From assembly GCF_028736035.1 (NCBI RefSeq), contig NZ_CP117866.1, positions 9,837,001-9,901,000 of the forward strand: DNA of 64,000 nucleotides, given 5' to 3'. Source of the stretch: Streptomyces sp. T12 (lineage in GTDB: Bacteria > Actinomycetota > Actinomycetes > Streptomycetales > Streptomycetaceae). Every line of letters starts with the position of its first letter. Within the stretch, counting starts at the first letter, position 1. Below, one piece after another: positions 18,202-25,394 of this stretch. A program made the translations under genes and the position numbers. The notes under the pieces were generated by a model. The model did not search any database. It was not told the origin of the DNA and saw only the letters and a list, made by a program, of their open reading frames with translations.

Positions 18202-19603
18202 CTACGTACGGGACTTGGGAGCAGCCTCCGTTTGCGCGGTTTCGAGCGCCCAGCGTTGGCTGCTGGATGCGTCGTGGTCGGCGACGACCACCTCGGTGGG
18301 CTTGTCGTCCGGGTTCGCCGCCAGAGCCAGGCCCTGGTGCGGGCGCAGCAGAAGCTCCCCGTGGCCCGTGAGGATGTACGTCACCTCGCCGGTGTGCGCG
18401 TCACACAGCGAGAGTCGGACGTTCCGGGGCCGAGGGTCGGCGGCCAGGCAGAGGGAGGGGTCGGCGCCGCTGCGCAGCAGACCGTCGAACTCGTAGGACC
18501 ACCGCTCGGATTCGGCCGACGAACACGCTGTCAGCCGGACAGCCGCGCCGGCCGTGGCCTGGCCGTCGACGGCCAGGCACTGTCCGGTGGCCAGGTTGCG
18601 CAGCCTGCCCTGGGCGGGTGTCGGAGGTGCCCGGTGAGGTGGAGGACGCGGCGCCGGTCCATCCGGTGGTGCCGGGGCTCGGGGAGCTGTTGGCGGGAGC
18701 TCCCCAGATCGGTGTGTTCGGCGCGGGCGTGTCGCTGTCGTCGGACGAGTTCTGGGCCGCCAGCACGGCCGCCAGGAGTGCGAGAGAGGCCAGGGCTGCG
18801 GCGGTGAGCGCGCGATGTCTTCGCTCGGTCGTGGTGCGGTGGCGTCCGCCTGTGACCGGAGCTGCCGGCTCGCGCTCCGCTGTGGGCTGCCACGCTTCGG
18901 GGGTGCTGCGGCCGGGGCGTGTGGCGAGGTAGCGCCGGCCTCCCCAGCCGAGCACGGCGTCGGCCAGCAGAAGCCCCAACTTGCCTTCGAAGTATTCGAG
19001 TTGCTCGGCGGTGGACCGGCAATGCGGGCACTGCGTCAGGTGGTGCTGGACATCTGGGAGCAGTGTGCCGCCCCGGCGAATGGGAACGTCGATAAGGCGG
19101 TTGTAGAACCGGCACTCCGGGGAGGGTGCGAATTGCATGTGGGCGCGCACCAGACCGCTCCGGAATTGTTCACGGGCATGGCTCGCTGCCGTTCTCGCGA
19201 CAACGGTTTCCATACCGAGCAGACCGGCGGGTATGTCTATGGGTTCCGCCTCGACTTCTGTGTGCCACAGAAGGCATTGGGAGGAATCCGACAACGCCAC
19301 GAAGGCGCGTTCGGCGAGTTTTCGGTGCACTGGTGGCCCCGGTTTGGCCGTGTGCAGACCACGGCCGCCAGTAGGTTTGCGCAGTTCTGGTATGGCTGCG
19401 CAGGTCCTGTCGTTTGCGGCCCAGGCGCGCACGGTCTCGCGCACTGTCACGAGCAGCTGCGGGCGCAGGGCGACCGCGGGTGTGCCGCTCGCGAGCCGCT
19501 CCAGCAGCCGATGAAAGGTGCTGGCGGCCACGAACTGGGCGGTGGGGGGGGGCAGTCCGGGTCGGGGCGGGTACGGCGGGCGTGGGGGGTGGGAAACCTG
19601 CAC
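18202..19603 (-). pseudogene. Sigma-like/zinc-finger membrane protein with ricin tail, frameshifted
   Basis: The reading frame from GTG 19603 (AAAGG upstream) encodes a helical region that resembles sigma-factor region 2 (RLLERLASG to RAW), then a Cys pair HHLTQCPHCRSTAEQL like an anti-sigma zinc finger, a single transmembrane helix (LTAAALASLALLAAVLAA) and a Ser/Pro/Thr linker. At about 18605-18640 the sense shifts to another frame, in which a ricin-type lectin domain continues (RLRNLATGQCLAVDG, ..., SSQRWALET) to a stop at 18202. One extra base, probably in the CCC/GGG run near 18612-18620, would explain it. It may be a decayed gene or an assembly indel. The fusion of a cytoplasmic sigma-like part to an extracellular sugar-binding tail suggests a carbohydrate-sensing regulator. 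Confidence 0.7.
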
Positions 19604-19974
19604 GGAACCCTTTCCTTTTCATGGCAGGACGGCATGCGAATTGACGTTCCGTCGGAAAGGCTGAGTGATTGGTTCATACCTTGAGGGTTCCTTTTGCCTG
19701 GTCAGGGCCGGGACTGTCTCAAGGGAGGCTCACCTTCGCATACGTGATTCGGCAGAAACAAGCGCTATCTCTGACCGATTTTCAAAACCCTACGGGAGAT
19801 AGAATGTTACCGGCGGTAGTCGTACGTGCATTCGAAGCTTGGGATGTGAAACTTTCAGGGCTGTCGCGGCATTTCTCCGGCAATTCGGGATAAGGCTTGC
19901 GTGGCGCCGCTGCGTGCAACTGGCCGTGTCCGACCGCCTCGTGACGGGCGGCCGGACACAGGGTCATGTGTGGC
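19604..19974. other. Intergenic region with a LacI-type palindrome candidate
   Basis: No coding frame is convincing here. TGAAACTTTCA at 19847-19857 is a perfect 11-bp palindrome of the kind bound by LacI-family regulators of Streptomyces glycosidase genes. The segment 19730-19860 is AT-richer than its surroundings and probably contains the promoter of the ricin-tailed gene. Confidence 0.45.
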
Positions 19975-20250
19975 TCAGGATTTCGGATACGCGGCACGCA
20001 CCCAAGCCAGCTCCTCGGCGGTGACGGGTAGCACCGTTCCGTGCCGGGGCCGTGAGGGGAGCTGGTAGTCGCTCGGCAGCGACCAGTCGGGCTCGGCGAG
20101 ACTGTCGGTGCGGAAGGGCAGGTAGCCGCGTCCGGCGGCCTCGTCCATGAACACCCACCAGCCGTCACCGGAGTTGTCCTTGAAGACGGTGGGACCCTCG
20201 GCCCGGTCGGTACCGGCGCCGGTGCGGACGCAGTCGTCGACCAGCCGCCT
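19975..20250 (-). pseudogene. C-terminal remnant of a GH43-like glycosidase
   Basis: On the minus strand one frame reads RLVDDCVRTGAGTDRAEGP then VFKDNSGDGWWVFMDEAAG and RPRHGTVLPVTAEEL before the TGA at 19975. This matches the C-terminal part of secreted GH43-like arabinosidases or xylosidases, where the DNSGDGWWLF block is common. No start, signal peptide or propeller N-terminus precedes it. Its 5' side joins the GH78 remnant in another frame at about 20250. Confidence 0.6.
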
Positions 20251-21091
20251 GGGACTCGGTGAGCCCGTTGCGCAGGCCGATGTTGCCCGAGGCGTAACGG
20301 GTATCGGTGGTGGTGTCGACCAGGGTGCCGTTGACGCTGGTGGTGAAGGTGGGGCCGGTCATGGTGACGGCGAGGTCGAGCCACTCCCCGGTGGCGATGG
20401 CGGACGGCAGGCGGACCTCGCTGAGGACGGTGTACGTGACGTTCACGCAGACATGCTTGCGCAGCATGCCGGGACTGCCGGCGCGCAGCTGCCACATGTA
20501 GTTGTTGGCGGTGCTCGCGGTGCGGAACCACACCCCAGCGGCCACGGCAGTGATCCTCAGCCGGGCGGCGAAGGTGCCGTCCGTCATGACCGGCCCGGAC
20601 GGCACCCAGATCGGCTCCGCCTCCCACATGTCCTCGACCGAGGTGGCGAGCAGGGCGGGCTCCGACCAGGCCGATCGCTTCTCGCCCCAGCTGGCGACCC
20701 GCCACCAGTAGGCGGTACGGGGCTCAAGGGCCGGCCCTTCGTACGGTACGGCGGTGGAGTCGGCGGACCTGCGCTGGCCCGAGTCCCAGACGAGCCGCTC
20801 GTCCTCGAAGTCGCCCGGAGTGGCGGTCAGTTGCAGCTGGTAGGCGTGCTGGAGGGTTCCGGCGCCGAAGTCGGGCACCTGCCAGCTGAACCGGGGGCGC
20901 TGCCCGGCACTCGTCGCGAGTGCCTGCGGCAGCAGATCGACCAGCGTCCCGGTCGGCGCGGGCGGCTTGCCGTGGGCTGCGATGCCGCCCGGGCCGTCGG
21001 CCGCGAGGGCCCGGGGCCCGCTCAGTACGACCGAGGCGGACGTGGCACCACCGAGTTGGAGAAGTCTTCGACGCGACAGGTCCCAGGACAT
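20251..21091 (-). pseudogene. N-terminal remnant of a secreted GH78 alpha-L-rhamnosidase
   Basis: From ATG 21091 (GAGGGTG upstream) the frame encodes a Tat signal (SRRRLLQLGGATSA), then the Fn3-like N-domain of bacterial alpha-L-rhamnosidases (RFSWQVPDF, AYQLQL, ERLVWDSGQR, YEGPALEPRTAYWWRVASW, SAWSEPA) and a laminin-G/concanavalin-like insert ending NIGLRNGLTES. The rest of the enzyme, including the catalytic (alpha/alpha)6 barrel, is missing. The original frame continues into low-quality Arg-rich sequence that overlaps the GH43 remnant. The simplest reading is a deletion that fused two glycosidase genes. Confidence 0.7.
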
Positions 21092-21108
21092 GGTGCACCC
21101 TCGACTCA

Positions 21109-21120
21109 TGAAAGGTTTCA
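21109..21120. promoter_or_regulatory. LacI-type operator candidate upstream of the GH78 remnant
   Basis: TGAAAGGTTTCA is a palindrome with a 2-bp centre, close to the TGAAACGTTTCA consensus of LacI-family sites. It is 18 bp before the GH78 start codon. The IS remnant that begins at 21143 has removed anything further upstream. Confidence 0.45.
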
Positions 21121-21142
21121 ATGGGATTGCCCGGAGGTTAGG

Positions 21143-21693
21143 TCTGGGGTCAGTGCGCCGCCTTGCTGCCTGAGCGATCGAACTACGCGCCGACCCATCC
21201 CCTGGGCTGCCACCACCCACGCATCAGCGACCGGGTCGTCTTCGACAAGATGCTGCAACTCCTGCGATTCGGCTGCTCCTACCAGGTGGTCGCGACGCGA
21301 CCTGTTCGGCCACCACGATCCGCAACTGTCGCGACGAGTGGATCCAACTCGGCGTCTTCGCCAAGTTCAAGCAGATCGCGCTGGAATCCTACGACCGCAC
21401 CGTCGGCCTCGTCCTGGACCAGATCGCCATCGACGGCTCCATCGCCAAAGCCCCCGGCGGCGGTGAGGTCGCAGGTCGATCACCGGTCGATCGCGGCAAA
21501 CAGGGAGCGCGGCCTGCACGGCAGCATCGCGCACAAGCGTGAGACAGCACCGATCCAGGCAAGTCAGAGGTGGCACGTCGAACGCACCCACGCCTTCATC
21601 GACCTCGCCGACACCATCATCACCGCCCGTAGCATGATCCGTCAGGCATGGACGACTTACCGCTGGGACGAACGCCCGAACCGCCGCCCATGA
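21143..21693 (+). mobile_element. IS5-type transposase remnant, copy 1
   Basis: The segment encodes blocks of an IS5-family DDE transposase in several frames: LLPERSNYAPTHPLGCHHP, then after a 1-bp loss DEWIQLGVFAKFKQIALESY and DQIAIDGSIAKAPGGGEVAG, then after internal deletions ERGLHGSIAHKRE and QASQRWHVERTHAF to the C-terminal IDLADTIITARSMIRQAW. The 5' start of the gene is missing, and the middle with the second catalytic Asp is deleted. It is inactive. Its first 268 bp recur inverted at 23400-23667. Confidence 0.8.
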
Positions 21694-21714
21694 GCACGCA
21701 CCTACCTGCGTTCT

Positions 21715-22344
21715 CTACGGGTGTCCGGCATCACTCGCGAATCCGGCCAGCACGAGCGCGATTGCGGCGTCCACCTCGGCCGTGAACGCCCCGTGCGGCG
21801 CAGCCTCTTGGGAGAGCCGTCGCATGAGTGCGCCCTGGAAGACGTCGTAGAGCACGTCCACGGTCAGGGCGGGATCGGCAGAGGGTGTCGGTCCGTTGTC
21901 CGGCCGTTCCCGTAGGCAGTCACGCAGCCAGTCGCGCAGTTCCGCGGAAAGCTGCGAGCGGTGGGGCGGTACGCCGTGTCCGCGCAGCAGTCCGGTTGTC
22001 ATCTGCCGGGTCTCGTCCCAGTCCCGCTCCGCCCTCAGGGCCAGCTCGTGGAAATATGCCCGCACCCGGTCTGCGGCAGAGGTGATGGGGTCGACGTCGC
22101 GGACCAGGGCGAAGACCGACTCCCCGCCTCGTACGGCCCACTCAGTGGCGATGTCCGACTTCGCGGGGAAGTGATTGAACGCGGTCCGCCGGGCCACGCC
22201 GGCCTCTGCCGCGATCTCGTCCATCGTGGCGGCGTCGTAGCCGCGCGAAGCGAACACCTTGATCGCTGCCGCATAGACGCGCTCCCGGTTGGCCTGGGCA
22301 TTGCGCGTCCTCCCGTCCTGCTTCTCGCCCTCCGTCTGCCTCAT
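21715..22344 (-). CDS. TetR-family regulator divergent from the amidohydrolase
   Basis: The 209-residue protein begins MRQTEGEKQDGR and has its TetR helix-turn-helix at about residues 20-60 (GYDAATMDEIAAEAGVARRTAFNHF). The ligand domain is of normal length. ATG 22344 was chosen because longer forms would start inside or beyond the operator palindromes and the fold begins just after this codon; no clear Shine-Dalgarno sequence is visible, so it may be leaderless. It is divergent from the amidohydrolase gene, and two matching 16-bp palindromes lie between them, so it most likely represses both. Confidence 0.9.
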   Translation of the reverse strand: MRQTEGEKQDGRTRNAQANRERVYAAAIKVFASRGYDAATMDEIAAEAGVARRTAFNHFPAKSDIATEWAVRGGESVFALVRDVDPITSAADRVRAYFHELALRAERDWDETRQMTTGLLRGHGVPPHRSQLSAELRDWLRDCLRERPDNGPTPSADPALTVDVLYDVFQGALMRRLSQEAAPHGAFTAEVDAAIALVLAGFASDAGHP

Positions 22345-22354
22345 GTGGACATTG

Positions 22355-22398
22355 TTGCACTCGCGTGCAACCATCGAGCTTATTGCATCTGAGTGCAA
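22355..22398. promoter_or_regulatory. Twin TetR operator: two 16-bp palindromes
   Basis: TTGCACTCGCGTGCAA (22355-22370) and TTGCATCTGAGTGCAA (22383-22398) share the form TTGCAY-N4-GTGCAA, with centres 28 bp apart. They fill the gap between the divergent TetR and amidohydrolase genes. Two copies on nearly the same helical face are typical of autoregulated TetR pairs. Confidence 0.75.
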
Positions 22399-22421
22399 TT
22401 TGATTTGAGGGAGAACGCATC

Positions 22422-23399
22422 ATGGACAAGACCAACGGCTGGGTGGACATCCACGCGCATTTCACCCCACCGACCACGGCAGAGGCGCGCGAGGCCCAGT
22501 GGCGTCAGCTGAGGGACGCGCACCTCCTGGCGCCCGAGCCCTACCACTGGCAACCCGAGACGATGCTGGCCACCATGGATCGCCTGGGCATTGCCGTGCA
22601 GATGCTCAGCCCGGTACCAGTCGATTCCCCACTGCCGCAACTGCGCGCCTGGAACGACTACGGCGCCCAGCTCGTCGCCGACCACCCCGGCCGCTTCGGC
22701 CTGCTCGCCGGCCTGCCCACCGACGACCCGGACGCGGCTCTGGCCGAGATCGCGCGCGGCGACACGGAAACACACCCCGACGGCTACCTGCTGACCACCC
22801 GTCGCTCAGGTGTCCCGCTCGGGGACCCGCGTCTGGCGCCGGTGTGGGAGGAACTCGACCGGCGCTCGGCCGTGCTGTTCATCCATCCGAGCGCCGTACC
22901 ACCCACGTTCCGGCAGACCGCCGTCCTGGTCGAATTGCCGTTCGAGACGACCCGGACCGTCGTGGACCTCCTCTACACAGGATTCTTCCGCCGGTACCCC
23001 CGTCTCACGGTCGTCCTCGCCCACTGCGGCGGCGCCCTGCCCGCGCTCTCCGGTCGCCTCGGGCTGCTCGGGGCGGAGGAGTATGTATTCAACCCCCTGG
23101 GCCTGACCGCCGATGACATCCGCACCGACCTGGCGAAGCTCTACCTCGACACCGCCGCGGCCGGCACAGACGCCAACCTCGCCGCAGCAGTCACGATGGT
23201 CCCCCACGACCACCTCGTCTACGGCGCCGACGCCGGAGTCCCCTGCTCGAACGAGAACAACATGAAACGCAACATCGACGCGCTCCGGAACTCCCACGTC
23301 CTCACACCGCAAGAAGTCGACGCACTTGGCCACCGCGCCTTCGACCTCTTCCCCGCAGCCGCACAACGCCACCGCGACGCCATCGCAGCAGCAGCCTGA
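22422..23399 (+). CDS. Amidohydrolase-2 family protein (ACMSD/6-methylsalicylate decarboxylase-like)
   Basis: The 325-residue product carries the metal-dependent TIM-barrel signatures of the amidohydrolase-2 family: WVDIHAHFTP (HxH), LFIHPSAVPP, VVLAHCGGALP and YGADAGVP. This family contains non-oxidative decarboxylases of aromatic acids and related hydrolases. GAGGGAG precedes ATG 22422. The TetR partner suggests induction by an aromatic or phenolic compound. The gene ends against an IS remnant at 23400. Confidence 0.88.
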   Translation: MDKTNGWVDIHAHFTPPTTAEAREAQWRQLRDAHLLAPEPYHWQPETMLATMDRLGIAVQMLSPVPVDSPLPQLRAWNDYGAQLVADHPGRFGLLAGLPTDDPDAALAEIARGDTETHPDGYLLTTRRSGVPLGDPRLAPVWEELDRRSAVLFIHPSAVPPTFRQTAVLVELPFETTRTVVDLLYTGFFRRYPRLTVVLAHCGGALPALSGRLGLLGAEEYVFNPLGLTADDIRTDLAKLYLDTAAAGTDANLAAAVTMVPHDHLVYGADAGVPCSNENNMKRNIDALRNSHVLTPQEVDALGHRAFDLFPAAAQRHRDAIAAAA

Positions 23400-23703
23400 G
23401 AGGCCGACGGTGCGGTCGTAGGATTCCAGCGCGATCTGCTTGAACTTGGCGAAGACGCCGAGTTGGATCCACTCGTCGCGACAGTTGCGGATCGTGGTGG
23501 CCGAACAGGTCGCGTCGCGACCGCCTGGTAGGAGCAGCCGAATCGCAGGAGTTGCAGCATCTTGTCGAAGACGACCCGGTCGCTGATGCGTGGGTGGTGG
23601 CAGCCCAGGGGATGGGTCGGCGCGTAGTTCGATCGCTCAGGCAGCAAGGCGGCGCATTGACCCCAGAGTGGGTCGGTCAGCCATGATGGCAGCACAGGCA
23701 CAG
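23400..23703 (-). mobile_element. IS5-type transposase remnant, copy 2 (inverted)
   Basis: On the minus strand a frame that can start at a GTG near 23703 reads LPSWLTDPLWGQCAALLPERSN, then continues into the same sequence as copy 1 until the break at 23400. This copy retains about 35 bp more of the 5' end than copy 1 and lacks everything after the first quarter of the gene. The 148 bp from 23704 to the deacetylase stop show no recognisable gene. Confidence 0.75.
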
Positions 23704-23851
23704 GTCTCCCCGGTGACCACAGAGCCTCGCAACTCCATGATCGCCGAGATCGGTGCCTGTCTTGCTGTCGGGGTACCATCCCGCGCCTGTCGGCGCGGCC
23801 TCTTGGCCAGAACGGTCGATGACACGACAGGACCTGCGCAGATCCGTCAGG

Positions 23852-25294
23852 TCACATCGTGGCGCGCAAGTGGCTGACGGTGACGAAGTGGTAGCCGCGG
23901 GCGCTGAGGGTGCGCACGATCTCGGGGACCGCGGCCACCGACGTGGGGTGAATGTCGTGCATGAGGACGACGTCATTGCGCTTCACCTTGCCGATGACGC
24001 TCTGGGCGACCTTCGCGGCGTCGGGGTACTTCCAGTCCTCGGTGTCGAGGGTCCACAGCACAGGGGAGAGCTTGGTGGCGCGGCGGACGGCGCTGTTGAC
24101 GGCGCCGTAGGGCGGGCGGAAGAGGGTCGGGGCCTTGCCCGTCGCGGCCTTGATGGCGGCACTCGTGCGGTTCAGCTGGTAGGCGACCTGCTCGGAGGTG
24201 AGCTTGGTGAGATCGGGGTGGCTCCAGGAATGGTTGCCGACCTCGTTGCCGGCCCTGGCCTCGGCGCGGACCAGGTCGGGATGGGCGGCGACGTTCTGGC
24301 CGACCGTGAAGAAGGTGGCCCGGGCGTTGTACTGCGCGAGGTACGTCAGCAGGGTCGCCGTCTCCGGGACGGCGGGGCCGTCGTCGAAGGTCAGGGCGAT
24401 GCACTTGACCTTCTCGCAGTCGGTGTCGTCGTCGCCGGAGGCCGTGTGGGTGGGCGTGGCGGGAGTGGGGGTGGCGGACGCCCCGAGGTCCAGTGAGCCG
24501 GACGGCCGTACGGTCTGCTGCTGGGCACGCTTGCCGAAGGCGGACAGCCAGGGGGTGACCGTCGCCCTGGAGAAGGTCACGACGTAGGAGCCGGCGGCGG
24601 GGGCGCCGACGTCGCCCCGGTCGAATGTCACCCGCAGTCCGCCGTCGGCGGTGAAGGCCACGTCGTCCAGGACGGCGGCCAGGTCCGACGGGTCGGCGAA
24701 CGCCCCGTCCACCGTGTCCGCGTCGGTGCCGTCGCGTCCCTTGAGCTGCTTCTTCAGGGCGGAGACGAAGGCGTCCCGGGAGCCGTCGCCGACGAGCGCG
24801 AGCGCGGTGCGGTAGGCGCCCGCCCGTCCGTCGTACCAGTAGGTGCGCACGCTCAGCCCACTGCTTGCCGCGGAGTGGTCCTGGGTGGTGAGCCGGACGC
24901 CGAGGACGTCCCCGGAGGCCACCAGGAACTGGTGGCTGATGTTGAGTTCGCCGACATCGCCCGACCCGCTGCTGTCGTCGCACCCCGTGCGGAAGGTCGC
25001 CAGACGCTGCTCCACGTCCTTCTTCATCGCGGCCGTCATCGCCTCGGCGCCGGGCACGTCCGGGTAGCCGGCCGCGAAGGGGCAGGAGCTGTCCTCGCTG
25101 CTGTCGTTGACGATCTGCAGACCCTTGATCTTCGAGGGGTCCACCGCCCGCACCGGCGCGGTGCCGGAGGACGATCCGGGCCGCGCTTCGGCGGTCGCCG
25201 TGTCGTTCGTCCCGGAGGAACCGGACGAACAGGCAGCCATCAGGGAGAGCGAGCCGAGCAGCAGAAAGGAGGGGAACAGGAGGTGTGTACGCAT
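23852..25294 (-). CDS. Lipoprotein polysaccharide deacetylase (CE4/NodB)
   Basis: The 480-residue protein has a lipoprotein signal (LLLGSLSLMAAC, Cys22). Residues about 45-280 form an N-terminal domain of a type often placed before bacterial CE4 enzymes; a Thr/Pro linker follows. The NodB domain occupies about 290-480: ALTFDDGP (motif 1), NHSWSHPDL (metal His pair), RPPYG, DTEDW and LMHDIH. It should remove N-acetyl groups from peptidoglycan or an extracellular glycan at the outer face of the membrane. It is monocistronic, 100 bp downstream of the STAND gene on the same strand. Confidence 0.92.
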   Translation of the reverse strand: MRTHLLFPSFLLLGSLSLMAACSSGSSGTNDTATAEARPGSSSGTAPVRAVDPSKIKGLQIVNDSSEDSSCPFAAGYPDVPGAEAMTAAMKKDVEQRLATFRTGCDDSSGSGDVGELNISHQFLVASGDVLGVRLTTQDHSAASSGLSVRTYWYDGRAGAYRTALALVGDGSRDAFVSALKKQLKGRDGTDADTVDGAFADPSDLAAVLDDVAFTADGGLRVTFDRGDVGAPAAGSYVVTFSRATVTPWLSAFGKRAQQQTVRPSGSLDLGASATPTPATPTHTASGDDDTDCEKVKCIALTFDDGPAVPETATLLTYLAQYNARATFFTVGQNVAAHPDLVRAEARAGNEVGNHSWSHPDLTKLTSEQVAYQLNRTSAAIKAATGKAPTLFRPPYGAVNSAVRRATKLSPVLWTLDTEDWKYPDAAKVAQSVIGKVKRNDVVLMHDIHPTSVAAVPEIVRTLSARGYHFVTVSHLRATM

Positions 25295-25394
25295 GGGACC
25301 AGAACCTGGACTAGAGGGCTTTTCGGAGTCCGATCGTCCAGGTCAGGGGCGTTTTTCAGCGACCGTCGCAGTCACTGTGAACAAAAAATCCCGC

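Larger units (their letters stand above)
21143..23667. repeat. 268-bp near-identical inverted repeats around a TetR/amidohydrolase module
   Basis: Positions 21143-21410 and the reverse complement of 23400-23667 match over 268 bp with two differences seen by eye (CAGTGC/CAATGC and AGGTGG/AGGCGG). Both arms are parts of the same dead transposase gene and share the same 1-bp deletion. The right arm begins one base after the amidohydrolase stop codon. Confidence 0.85.

Noticed and set aside
13072..25294. Polysaccharide utilisation cluster including the CE4 deacetylase
   Set aside because: The IS-framed TetR/amidohydrolase module and decayed genes separate the deacetylase from the glycosidases, and its likely substrate differs, so a single functional cluster is not supported.
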